NCBI GenBank assembly: GCA_029203125.1
Contig: CP119317.1
Coordinates: forward strand, 3,286,001 to 3,350,000
DNA: 64,000 nucleotides
Source: Candidatus Cohnella colombiensis
Lineage (GTDB): Bacteria; Bacillota; Bacilli; Paenibacillales; Paenibacillaceae
Direction: 5' to 3'
Shown here: piece by piece, positions 26,258 through 35,125 of the stretch
Numbering within the stretch: the first letter of the stretch is position 1
Layout of the letters: the number at the start of each line of letters is the position of its first letter
The notes under the pieces: generated by a model
Databases searched by the model: none
What the model saw: the letters and a program-made list of their open reading frames with translations, nothing else
Told to the model about the DNA's origin: nothing
Position numbers and translations under genes: made by a program

Positions 26258-28036
26258 TTATTCTTGAGACATAATTTCCTCACGCAATTGCTTCGTCTCG
26301 TCATCATCTTGTGCGAGCAGATTCAGGTATTGCAACGCCTGATCATTTCCCCCAGCTTTATGCAAGATAAACGCCATATTGTAGATGGAATCACGATGTC
26401 CTGGAGTCATAACAAGTGCATGTTGGAGCAACGGGATAATATACAGGAACAAGTCTTCCTTGTAGAAATATACCGCCAATTGATTGAGCGCATGCGGTTT
26501 ATCCTCGAGTTTCGATTGACTGATCGCTTCTATGATGTCACTGCAATCGATTTGCCCTTCCTTCACAAGCTGACCGATATATTCTAGTGCTTCGTTCGTT
26601 TGTTGTTCGTTATTCAAATTATTGAACGCTTCTGATTGATCCTTGATTGGACTGCCTTCCTTCATTACCTGGCAAACATATTGCACGACTCGCATATGAG
26701 ATTGATTGGATTGGGTAAGCCTCGACGCTTGTTCAATCCATCTAACATCTTGATCGCTAATCTGTGGAACAAGTTCAGTAAAGTCAATTTTCGAGAATCC
26801 AGCTTGCTGGAATAGGTCATTAATCTCTAACTTCGTATAGTATCGAATATTGGCTTTACTCATATGACCAGAATCGGTATAGGTCCAACGTCCAATCATT
26901 AATTGGTGTACATTCTGATAAAAGCTCGCGTTGAATATTCCAGCGATCAGTTCGCCACCTGGCTTTAGTAAACGACGCAATTCCTTTAACACTGCTAATG
27001 GATCAACAATTTGTTCAAGTACATTGCCCAGTAGAATATAATCAAAATACTGATCCGTATAAGGTGTTCCTTCTTCTACATCCCCTACATATATTTGAGC
27101 GAATAGATTAGCAATCTCTGCTGCAAATCTATTGTTCTCGACTCCATGGAGCTCTGCATTCGGATAATGATATTTCAGCTCCAACAATGCTGCTCCACAG
27201 GCACAGCCCACATCAAGTACCCGTATTGCTTTATCTTTAGGCGCCGTAATCCGACTGCGAAGATCTGGACGCAAATCCATTTCCGAAGTTGAGGAGAATC
27301 CCCACTTATCTCGAAATTTGTTCCGACTTTCTGTTAAATGCTCCTGCATTGTCGTCGTGCTAATGTCAGACGACACTGATGGATTATGATGAATGAACAC
27401 ATTGTTACACAACATCAACTGATAACCGGCTTTGAGGATACGCACACTATAATCACTATCCTCACAGAAGCGAGGACTGTACTGCTCGTCCATCAACCCA
27501 ATCTGCTCTATAACCTCTCTCTTGATCAACATGGCAAAGCCAATTAGCTTGATTCTCGGCTCCCATTTGCTAGCATCAGATATGTTATTAGCTCTTGCAT
27601 AACGTAACATTTCGTCAACTGAACTATAATGAACCGGTCGATCTTGGTACGAATAGGCACTATTCGTAATGGGTCCTACTGCGCCAACTCGATCAGAGCT
27701 ATACAGACACTCGTCCATCAAGGATAGCCAGTTTTCCGTGACAATTACACTATTGTTAAGTAATAAAATCGAATCTCCCGCTGCAACATTAATGCCCATA
27801 TTATTGCCCTTTGGAAAACCAACATTTTCATCATTGTAAATGGTCAATATATCTCTTTGCTCTGCTAACCATTCGCGTGTACCATCCGTGGATAAATTGT
27901 CGACGACAATCAATTCGTAGGTGCCCCGCTCCGTAAATCTTCTAATGCTATCGATACACGCCTTCGTGTCGTCCAACTGATTGAATGTTAATATAACGAT
28001 ACTGGTTTTTCTCATATACTTAGATGATAATTTCAT
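26258..28036 (-). CDS. Three-domain protein: GT2 glycosyltransferase, SAM methyltransferase, TPR-like tail
   Basis: The 592-residue protein begins with a GT2 domain (TSIVILTFNQLDDTKACID, VVDNLSTDGTREWL, ILLLNNSVIV, and the acceptor-side CEDSDYSVRILKAGY; about residues 8-235). A class I methyltransferase follows (RVLDVGCACGAALLEL, LHGVENN, FDYILLGNVLEQI, LLKPGGELIA; about 265-410). The rest has TPR-like helices (NQLAVYFYKEDLF, DSIYNMAFILHKAGG). It may add a sugar and methylate the product, or the two domains may act on different positions. AAAGGAG 8 bases upstream supports the ATG. It lies 37 bases after fliB in the same direction, so it is probably cotranscribed with the flagellin methylase. 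Confidence 0.85.
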   Translation of the reverse strand: MKLSSKYMRKTSIVILTFNQLDDTKACIDSIRRFTERGTYELIVVDNLSTDGTREWLAEQRDILTIYNDENVGFPKGNNMGINVAAGDSILLLNNSVIVTENWLSLMDECLYSSDRVGAVGPITNSAYSYQDRPVHYSSVDEMLRYARANNISDASKWEPRIKLIGFAMLIKREVIEQIGLMDEQYSPRFCEDSDYSVRILKAGYQLMLCNNVFIHHNPSVSSDISTTTMQEHLTESRNKFRDKWGFSSTSEMDLRPDLRSRITAPKDKAIRVLDVGCACGAALLELKYHYPNAELHGVENNRFAAEIANLFAQIYVGDVEEGTPYTDQYFDYILLGNVLEQIVDPLAVLKELRRLLKPGGELIAGIFNASFYQNVHQLMIGRWTYTDSGHMSKANIRYYTKLEINDLFQQAGFSKIDFTELVPQISDQDVRWIEQASRLTQSNQSHMRVVQYVCQVMKEGSPIKDQSEAFNNLNNEQQTNEALEYIGQLVKEGQIDCSDIIEAISQSKLEDKPHALNQLAVYFYKEDLFLYIIPLLQHALVMTPGHRDSIYNMAFILHKAGGNDQALQYLNLLAQDDDETKQLREEIMSQE

Positions 28037-28073
28037 AAATTGCTCTCCTTTAGTAAATAATTCGATTGTTTAC

Positions 28074-29309
28074 TCAATACATTACGATTAATGAAAGATG
28101 CCCTAATGTAGTCGCTTCCTCTTGAACACATTTATTTAAAATTTCCTTCTTGAATTTAGGAGAATGCTCGAAATTTTTAGTGAACGATTGGATGAGCTTT
28201 ACAACATCATCCAAACCCAACTGATGCTGCTGCAAGAACATCCCAATGATTTGCATGCGAATTAAGGAGTAGATTACACCCAAGTAATACACTTGATCGA
28301 ACATCTTACCTTGCACGGAAGCCGGAAAAACAGTCGAAAATATCGTGTTGACTAAGTAGTTTTCAAGTACGTATTGCTTATCGTGCAAGAACGATTCATA
28401 GCAAGCCTTATAGCCCGCTTCATAGAGACTCAGGATATCCTTCGATTCCCCATGCTCGATCCGTTGTATTCCTTGCAAGTATGTGGCTAAACATTCCTTG
28501 TAGCGAACATTGACTCCCAGATTATTCTCGATCACATGAAGCAAAATGCCATTTAATAGCTTAAGCTGAAAGACATGATTGACTGGGAATACCGCCACAT
28601 TCGTCATCTCTCCACCCTGCTCAACCTCTGCCCTGAACCTCTCTATCAATAGACCCACATCAATCGCCGGGTTACTCTCTACGGCTTCATCCACTTGGTC
28701 AGCGAATACAGCAAGAAGCATTAGTCGATGCTCTAGCGTATACCTGCGATCTTGAATGATTTCAATCGAGAATGCTCTTAGCTCCTGGACATAGGTTAAC
28801 GTCCGTGGAATTCCATGGGCTTTCGTCGACAATCTGGCTTGCCATAACGTATTAGGAGATTCGTGACGATCCATATAGGTAAACGCAATGCCTTCAGGAT
28901 TCAGCAAAGCTAGTCGTGCCGCTTCTGGACAGGATAAATCAACAGATATTTCTTGCAATCCATCAATCTCACTAATCTTGCGCGGGTATGTCGCACATGT
29001 TGGGGATAAGTATGCTTCCCCCAGCTTCAACTGGATTGCACACAAACCTTGATCGTGGAACGCGCAAGCCCCTGTCTGTGGGTGCAATTTCATCGTAGCA
29101 TATTGCTCGTTCCTTCTAGCCTCTACCTCCTTCAGAATAACACCCTCGCTTAATCGACTAGACATCTCCGGATCTTTCACTTTTTCATATTTACGAAAGG
29201 TTTCTCGATCGACGCTTATGTTCCAACGCGAACAACATGTATCCTCGCATTCTGCTCCGATACATTGAAATTGACTCATATACTCTGGCTGAAGAGATCG
29301 ATTGTCCAT
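28074..29309 (-). CDS. fliB: Flagellin lysine N-methylase
   Basis: FliB methylates surface lysines of flagellin; in Salmonella this aids adhesion through hydrophobic flagella. The 411-residue protein has the hallmark cysteine cluster at the N-terminus: C16, C21, C25, C26 (FQCIGAECEDTCCSRW), followed by C82, C90 and C105 (ACAFHDQGLC, SPTCATYPR), which in the family hold an iron-sulfur cluster. The remaining two thirds are helical and fit the family. It lies in the island next to late flagellar genes. The ribosome binding site is weak (AAAGAGATGA). Confidence 0.9.
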   Translation of the reverse strand: MDNRSLQPEYMSQFQCIGAECEDTCCSRWNISVDRETFRKYEKVKDPEMSSRLSEGVILKEVEARRNEQYATMKLHPQTGACAFHDQGLCAIQLKLGEAYLSPTCATYPRKISEIDGLQEISVDLSCPEAARLALLNPEGIAFTYMDRHESPNTLWQARLSTKAHGIPRTLTYVQELRAFSIEIIQDRRYTLEHRLMLLAVFADQVDEAVESNPAIDVGLLIERFRAEVEQGGEMTNVAVFPVNHVFQLKLLNGILLHVIENNLGVNVRYKECLATYLQGIQRIEHGESKDILSLYEAGYKACYESFLHDKQYVLENYLVNTIFSTVFPASVQGKMFDQVYYLGVIYSLIRMQIIGMFLQQHQLGLDDVVKLIQSFTKNFEHSPKFKKEILNKCVQEEATTLGHLSLIVMY

Positions 29310-29488
29310 TGTTCATCTCTTTTCTTCTCGTTGTTTCATTTCGCAACATACCGCATTACGATACTTTAATAAGTTCTGCAAATCTTCGACAAAATCCTCT
29401 ATCAATTGCTCTTCTTATGTTTACATTATTATAATCCGATATAATGATGAGTAGGCAAATAATATTTACATAGCCTTCCGGAGGGTCA

Positions 29489-31345
29489 ATGAGCACACTT
29501 ATTTCCTTATGTATGATAGTGAAAGATGAAGAAGCATCACTCGGGCGCTGTCTAGATAGTGTCAAGCAATATGTGGATGAGATCATCATCGTGGACACGG
29601 GTTCAACAGATCGTACAATCGATATAGCTAAACGATATACCGATCGTATTTATCACTTTAAGTGGATTAATGATTTTGCAGCTGCACGTAATGAATCCTT
29701 GAAGCACGCAACTAGCACTTGGATTGTGATCCTTGACGCCGACGATTACATGGAACAGAAAGATATTGCTCAATTACGAGAAAAACTGTCTTCAATATCA
29801 CCACGGCCTAACATTGCTTATCAAATTCCATATATTAGTATTATCGGCAAACAACAGAATAGCTCTATCAACAAATCGTCTGCCATACGTATATTCCCTA
29901 ACCATATGGGAATCTATTTCCACAGACCGATTCATGAACAGGTGATGTCCGATCGCGGATTGACGATGAAGGCAGTTGCTCTCAACATTCCGATCTATCA
30001 TACAGGTTACCTGGATAACCATGTGGAAAGCAAACGTAAGCACGAACGTAATATGAAGATTTTCAATGAGATGAAGCAACATATGACATTAACATCCTAT
30101 GACTACTACACAATAGGAAACGAACATCTCGTCGCAGAAGCCTATGAAGATGGTTTAGATGCTTACGAGCAAGCCTTATTGCTAAGCCATACTGACGACC
30201 CATGGGTAACGCCACTACGGGTATGTATGCTTGATACCCTATTACTGTTGAAACGATTCGCAGACGCCTGGATTTTTATTGATAAGTACCTTGAAGACCT
30301 CAAGCAATATGCAGATATTCGATGTTTGATAGGGATTACACTACATGGCTTAGGCTTTAAAGAGCGTTCGAAATTGGAGTTTCTTGAGGCGATCCAGCTT
30401 GCCGATGCGAGAACGAGCAATAAAGAGGATGCTTTCATCATTAATGCAGACTATGCCTATGTTGTGCCCATCCGATATTTAATTCAGCAGTACGAATGTG
30501 AAGGTAACTTTTCACAATGTATATACTATTTAACGAAACTGCTTGTTTCCAATCCAACAGATCTAAGTGCGCTTACGAAGATGATCCAATTGTTGTCGCT
30601 TCAAGAAGTCCCTTCTGCGATCATTCGTTTCTTTGAGCAATTGGCACCAAACGACAATAAGGAGCACTATGACTTGTTGCTTGCTAAGATTAGTCTCTTC
30701 TTAGGAAGTAGAGAGTTGACCCATTCCTATGTCAATAGAACATCAGTTCTTGAACAGCTCGAATTTCATGAACTTTTGCGAAACGCCATGCTTTTCAATG
30801 ATGAGGAGCAATATAACCAGCTTGTTCAATCTGCTACACCTAATCAACTAGTACATCCTCTAACGATTAAAGAGCTTCGGTTGGGCTCAGCAATATGGGC
30901 AACAGCCGATTATCCAGAGTGGTCGACCGACATTGCCTCAGAGGTGTTGTACGAGTTATACACCCTTCAGCAATATGAATGCTTTGACCAGCTTGTTCAA
31001 CAGTTTAGCAGTTCAGCAGACATTGTTAATCGGATTGCAGACTATCTCTATCGAAACCATCATCACGAGATCGCTCTGCAATATCACTCCCATCTGCTTG
31101 ATCATAACCAACTGAATGCAGAGAACAGCATACATGTTGCACAGATGTATATCAATCAGAATCAACTATCAGAAGCGTTGCCTTTCATCGATTACGCTCT
31201 AAAGTTGAAGCCTGAATCGAAGGAACTCTATATCATGTATTATGTAACTTGTAACGACCCACATATGAAGCAACAAATACTAACAGCGCTAATTGATCTT
31301 GATCCAACATTCAGACAACTAACCGCTTTGCTGGAGGCCCTATGA
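29489..31345 (+). CDS. GT2 glycosyltransferase with TPR-like C-terminal half (copy 1)
   Basis: The 618-residue protein opens with a GT2 domain: SLCMIVKDEEASLGRCLDS, IIIVDTGSTDRTIDIAKRY, WINDFAAARNESL and the metal-binding DADDY (Asp83-Ala-Asp85-Asp86). After about residue 230 it is a string of helical TPR-like repeats (YDYYTIGNEHLVAEAYEDGL and others). This layout is frequent beside Gram-positive flagellin genes, where such enzymes O-glycosylate flagellin; here the function is inferred from that context. GGAGGGTCA precedes the ATG. It is followed with a 4-base overlap by a close paralogue. A TCCGATAT box (29435-29442) is sigma-D like but has no good -35. Confidence 0.85.
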   Translation: MSTLISLCMIVKDEEASLGRCLDSVKQYVDEIIIVDTGSTDRTIDIAKRYTDRIYHFKWINDFAAARNESLKHATSTWIVILDADDYMEQKDIAQLREKLSSISPRPNIAYQIPYISIIGKQQNSSINKSSAIRIFPNHMGIYFHRPIHEQVMSDRGLTMKAVALNIPIYHTGYLDNHVESKRKHERNMKIFNEMKQHMTLTSYDYYTIGNEHLVAEAYEDGLDAYEQALLLSHTDDPWVTPLRVCMLDTLLLLKRFADAWIFIDKYLEDLKQYADIRCLIGITLHGLGFKERSKLEFLEAIQLADARTSNKEDAFIINADYAYVVPIRYLIQQYECEGNFSQCIYYLTKLLVSNPTDLSALTKMIQLLSLQEVPSAIIRFFEQLAPNDNKEHYDLLLAKISLFLGSRELTHSYVNRTSVLEQLEFHELLRNAMLFNDEEQYNQLVQSATPNQLVHPLTIKELRLGSAIWATADYPEWSTDIASEVLYELYTLQQYECFDQLVQQFSSSADIVNRIADYLYRNHHHEIALQYHSHLLDHNQLNAENSIHVAQMYINQNQLSEALPFIDYALKLKPESKELYIMYYVTCNDPHMKQQILTALIDLDPTFRQLTALLEAL

Positions 31346-33285
31346 CGAATAATTTGATCTCCCTATGCATGATTGTTAAAAATGAAGAAAAGACATTAGA
31401 ACGCTGCCTAAGCAGTGTCTACCGCTATCTAGATGAGATCATTATTGTCGATACCGGTTCAACTGACCGTACGATTGAAATTGCGAAACGCTACACTGAC
31501 CACATCTATCATTTCACATGGGTTAACGATTTTTCAGTAGCGAGAAATGAATCATTGAAATACGCCACGAGCAAATGGATTCTTTACATGGATGCAGATG
31601 ATTACATGGAAGAAAAGGATATCGCTAGCCTTCGGGAGCTGTTGTCAGAGCTGATACCACAACCGGATTTGGTCTATCAAATCCCTTATACTAGCCTTCT
31701 TTCCAATCAAGCAACAGGACCTATGAATATCACTCCTGCAATTCGAGTTTTCCCAAATCATATGGATCTCCAATTCCATCGGCCTATTCACGAGCAACTG
31801 CAATCCGAGCGAGGGATACCTTTAAGAGCGGCTGATATTAAAATCCCAATCTATCATACAGGATACACACCGACAGAAATGGAAGAAAAGAAAAAGCATG
31901 AACGCAACCTGTCCATTTTTAACGAATTGAAAGAGACGACTGGTTTTAATGCTTACGATTACTTCACATTAGGCAATCAATACTTGGTGATGAAGGAATA
32001 TGACAAAGCACTAAATGCGTATCAAAGCTCATTAGATACCACTTCTTCTCGAAATGTATGGCTAAAACCGTTGCTACTCTCAATGCTAGAAACGTTAATC
32101 AAGCAAGGCAAGTTTATTGAAGCATGGACATTTACCGAAACTCAAATGGAGCCCTGCTTAGAGTACTCTGATGCACGATGTATAATCGGAACGGTTCTTC
32201 ATGCGCTAGGTTTTTGGGAGAAATCAAAAATCGAATTTCTTACAGCCATTGATCTTGCTGAGAAACGCTTAAACAATAAACAAGATCCATATATATTAAG
32301 TCCTGAATACAGCATGGTCATCCCGCTCAAGTACCTAGCAAATATTTACGAACGTGAAAGCAACATTTCGCAAAGTACTTATTATTTTACAAAATATATA
32401 ATGGTTAACCCGCAAGATATTGAGGCTTTATCTAAATTAGTCGAATTGTTATCTCTAAGTGGGAGTGTAGAAACGACTACCTCATTGCTTGAACAATTGC
32501 TAGAAGTAGGGACTGACGCTCTAAAAGCTGCCACACTAACAAAAATCTCTCTCTCACTAGGCGACCGCGAATTAACCAGTTATTACATTAAAAAATACGA
32601 TATATTAAATCATCTCGCACCTTATGATCGGCTTCGTTACTACCTACTTTTCAACAATAAAATAGACTTCGAGCGTGAACTAGCCTTATGCACTCCATCG
32701 CATAAAGAGCATCCTTCATTTATCAAACATCTCCTATTAGGGGCAATCGTTTGGAATGAAGCGGACTGGAGTAATACATTTTCTATTGATCCTGAGCATG
32801 AGTCATACCCTTATTGGTCGATTACAACTAATATCATTAACAATCAATACAACAAACAAGATCCTAATTCAATCGCAGTATATTATGATGTACTTACTGA
32901 ACTCTATACTTTGCAGCAAGATTCAGCTTATGATCAACTCATTGATTTACTATCTACTCCAGAGTTAATCAATCAAATTGCTAGTTACTTCTACACGAAA
33001 CATCACTATGAGATTGCAGAGCAATACCACTCCTATCTCATAGAGAACAATGAACTTAACACGGATAATAGTATACGTCTTGCTTTCAAAAACTTGGGTC
33101 AAGGCAATATACAAGATACCCTAATGTTTTTAGAATATACGTTAACTCTGAAACCAAAATCTAAAGACATCTACATTCTCTACTGCACATTATGCAATGA
33201 TCCTACAGCTAGAGAAGAAAAGAAAAATAAATTGCTTCAAATTGCTCCTGAGTACAACTCCTTATCTTTGTTCCATACTTTCTAA
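31342..33285 (+). CDS. GT2 glycosyltransferase with TPR-like C-terminal half (copy 2)
   Basis: A 647-residue paralogue of the preceding protein, alike along its whole length: SLCMIVKNEEKTLERCLSS, IIIVDTGSTDRTIEIAKRY, WVNDFSVARNESL and DADDYMEEKD. The C-terminal TPR-like part is similar too (YDYFTLGNQYLVMKEYDKAL, YYDVLTELYTLQQ), so a tandem duplication is likely. The copies have diverged considerably, which suggests different acceptor sites or sugars. It has an insertion near residues 470-520 compared with copy 1. It ends just before the bidirectional terminator facing fliT. Confidence 0.85.
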   Translation: MTNNLISLCMIVKNEEKTLERCLSSVYRYLDEIIIVDTGSTDRTIEIAKRYTDHIYHFTWVNDFSVARNESLKYATSKWILYMDADDYMEEKDIASLRELLSELIPQPDLVYQIPYTSLLSNQATGPMNITPAIRVFPNHMDLQFHRPIHEQLQSERGIPLRAADIKIPIYHTGYTPTEMEEKKKHERNLSIFNELKETTGFNAYDYFTLGNQYLVMKEYDKALNAYQSSLDTTSSRNVWLKPLLLSMLETLIKQGKFIEAWTFTETQMEPCLEYSDARCIIGTVLHALGFWEKSKIEFLTAIDLAEKRLNNKQDPYILSPEYSMVIPLKYLANIYERESNISQSTYYFTKYIMVNPQDIEALSKLVELLSLSGSVETTTSLLEQLLEVGTDALKAATLTKISLSLGDRELTSYYIKKYDILNHLAPYDRLRYYLLFNNKIDFERELALCTPSHKEHPSFIKHLLLGAIVWNEADWSNTFSIDPEHESYPYWSITTNIINNQYNKQDPNSIAVYYDVLTELYTLQQDSAYDQLIDLLSTPELINQIASYFYTKHHYEIAEQYHSYLIENNELNTDNSIRLAFKNLGQGNIQDTLMFLEYTLTLKPKSKDIYILYCTLCNDPTAREEKKNKLLQIAPEYNSLSLFHTF

Positions 33286-33294
33286 TAACATAAG

Positions 33295-33334
33295 AAAAAG
33301 CTGTGTTACTCGAAATGAGCATCACAGCTTTTTT
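33295..33334. terminator. Bidirectional terminator between the GT2 pair and fliT
   Basis: An 11-bp stem AAAAAGCTGTG/CACAGCTTTTT with a partly paired loop and A/T runs on both sides. It ends the plus-strand GT2 operon and the minus-strand flaG-fliD-GT-fliS-fliT operon. Confidence 0.88.
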
Positions 33335-33349
33335 ATCTAAATGATTAAG

Positions 33350-33667
33350 TTATTTCTTCTCATCAAACATAAAGCTTCCCAAATTATCAGCATGACTGTA
33401 GGCATTTTTCTGTTTTCTTGATGAATTTAAACGCGAAATTCCATCTTGGGCTTCTTGCATTAAACGTTGCATATTTGTAACTATCTTATCGTCGAACTGC
33501 TGTAGCTGTCGCAGTCTAGCACGTTGTTGATCTGAAAGCGAATCGATTTGATCGGCTATAGATTGGCGAATCTCAACCAACCTCTCGAACTCCTCATATT
33601 CCCACTCCTGATTCACATCGCTGAGCCGTTGACTTTCGAGAAATAATTGTTCTATTACATTATCCAT
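33350..33667 (-). CDS. fliT: Flagellar protein FliT-like chaperone
   Basis: A 105-residue, highly charged helical protein (MDNVIEQLFLESQRLSD) with long coiled-coil segments, in the position of fliT after fliS. In B. subtilis FliT acts as export chaperone of FliD. The start at 33667 overlaps the fliS stop by 8 bases (ATGGATAA); the frame is open further upstream but inside fliS. Similarity in sequence is weak in this family, so the call rests on size, helicity and synteny. Confidence 0.75.
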   Translation of the reverse strand: MDNVIEQLFLESQRLSDVNQEWEYEEFERLVEIRQSIADQIDSLSDQQRARLRQLQQFDDKIVTNMQRLMQEAQDGISRLNSSRKQKNAYSHADNLGSFMFDEKK

Positions 33668-34049
33668 GATCGCCTGATGTAGAAGCAATCTTCTTCGAAG
33701 CTTCATACCAAGCTTCTCTTAGCTCAGTCAAGTGATTTAGAACTTCTTCAGCCTTTTCCTTATTCTTCTTCATATTAGCTTCTATTAATGATCGAACCAT
33801 ATAGTCATAGATTTCTAGCAATTGCTTTGAAATCTCATAGTCGTGATTCAATGACGCGATAAATTCATTCACGATTCTTTGCGCTTTAATCAAATTCTCA
33901 TTCGTCATCTGCCAGTCTTTCGTTTCGATTCCTACAATCGCTTGTTTAACAAAACGAATTGCTCCATCATATAACATTAACAATAGTTTGGCGGGAGAAG
34001 CTGTTTGAATTGAAGAAAGCTGATACTTTTGTTGTGGGTTAGCCAACAT
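33660..34049 (-). CDS. fliS: Flagellin export chaperone FliS
   Basis: FliS binds the C-terminal helices of flagellin, prevents polymerisation in the cytoplasm and delivers it to the export gate. The 129-residue helical protein has YQLSSIQTASPAKLLLMLYDGAIRF near the N-terminus, a clear FliS signature, and LIKAQRIVNEFIASL. ATG 34049 (MLANPQQKY) is chosen: AGGGAG lies 8 bases upstream, while a GTG at 34058 is within that site. The upstream glycosyltransferase stop (TGA) lies inside the ribosome binding site, so the two are coupled. In B. subtilis FliS also helps FliW-CsrA-Hag feedback. Confidence 0.95.
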   Translation of the reverse strand: MLANPQQKYQLSSIQTASPAKLLLMLYDGAIRFVKQAIVGIETKDWQMTNENLIKAQRIVNEFIASLNHDYEISKQLLEIYDYMVRSLIEANMKKNKEKAEEVLNHLTELREAWYEASKKIASTSGDHG

Positions 34050-34054
34050 GTCTT

Positions 34055-35125
34055 TCACTCCCTAGTTAAATCTAATATTCTCAGTTTTGCCTTTTGATAT
34101 CCTTGTTGTGCAGCACTCTGGTAGCACATTATTGCTTCCGCCTCTTGGCCAAGCACTTCATAGTAATTACCTAAATTATATAGTGCAGCATAGCTTCCAG
34201 TACCTCTAACCGTATCATACACTTCAGTTTCACCAATCTCAAGACATCTTCTGTATGATTGTTCGATCAGTGGCAATAGTGACATATATTTTTGTGGATT
34301 AGAGATCATTACATCTAGGCAAATTACTCCACATGCAAAATGGAAATCCGCAAAACCATGTACACAATTTGGTGGACTGCTAATCATATCGATCAAAAAT
34401 TCATATTGTTGCATTTTTTGTAAGACGTACATATATTCGACAAAGACATTCGGCGCGTATCGTTCTTTATGACTTAGCCTCGATATCGCTTGTTCAAATA
34501 AGGCCATACTCTCTGACAGCTGCCCAATTCCCTTATATTCCTTTGCTAGCTGATAGTAATAGTAAGGATCATTCGGATTCGCTCTCACTTCTAGCTGTAA
34601 TATGGGAATGTTGCGATCCGACTTGTTCAAGTGTAAATATCCGTCATGTTGAATAACGATTGGAACGTTCACCCTAGGTAAATCTGTAACCACCTGTTCA
34701 TGGATCCTTCCTTTAAATCGATGATCCACAGGTATTAGCCTTGTAATATAATCGCTCGTATAGTTATGCTCATTCTCTTCCATCGTCTCACTAATTCGAT
34801 GGATTCTGCCAACCGCTCGATGCTCCTGCATGAATTGGTTAATCGCCTCTACATCGAATTGTTCGATATACTCATCTGCATCAAGTACAATATTCCATCT
34901 GCTAGATGACAATGACAATGCATAGTTACGAGCAGCTGCAAAATCATTAATCCATTCATAATGAGCAATCTTAGCCCCGAACATTGTAGCAATCGCTATC
35001 GTCTGATCGGTTGAGCCTGTATCTACGATGATCATTTCATCAACATAAGGAGCAACACTGCTTAAACATCTTTGAAGCTTCGCCTCTTCATTGCGTACTA
35101 TCATTACCAGTGCTAATTGATGCAT
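34055..35125 (-). CDS. GT2 glycosyltransferase inserted between fliD and fliS
   Basis: A 356-residue protein with the same GT2 N-terminus as the two at 29.5-33.3 kb: LVMIVRNEEAKLQRCLSS, MIIVDTGSTDQTIAIA, WINDFAAARNYAL and LDADEY (Asp82, Asp84). The C-terminal part from residue about 190 is TPR-like (YYYQLAKEYKGIGQLSESMALFEQA) but shorter. Its ATG shares one base with the fliD stop, and its stop lies in the fliS ribosome binding site, so it is fully built into the sigma-D driven fliD operon. That makes it the best candidate for the enzyme attaching the first sugar to flagellin or to FliD. This role is inference. Confidence 0.88.
   Translation of the reverse strand: MHQLALVMIVRNEEAKLQRCLSSVAPYVDEMIIVDTGSTDQTIAIATMFGAKIAHYEWINDFAAARNYALSLSSSRWNIVLDADEYIEQFDVEAINQFMQEHRAVGRIHRISETMEENEHNYTSDYITRLIPVDHRFKGRIHEQVVTDLPRVNVPIVIQHDGYLHLNKSDRNIPILQLEVRANPNDPYYYYQLAKEYKGIGQLSESMALFEQAISRLSHKERYAPNVFVEYMYVLQKMQQYEFLIDMISSPPNCVHGFADFHFACGVICLDVMISNPQKYMSLLPLIEQSYRRCLEIGETEVYDTVRGTGSYAALYNLGNYYEVLGQEAEAIMCYQSAAQQGYQKAKLRILDLTRE

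Noticed and set aside
29435..29442. Sigma-D promoter before the GT2 pair
   Set aside because: TCCGATAT is a good -10, but no TAAA stands 15 or 16 bases upstream, and a TATAAT overlaps it. Not listed as a promoter.
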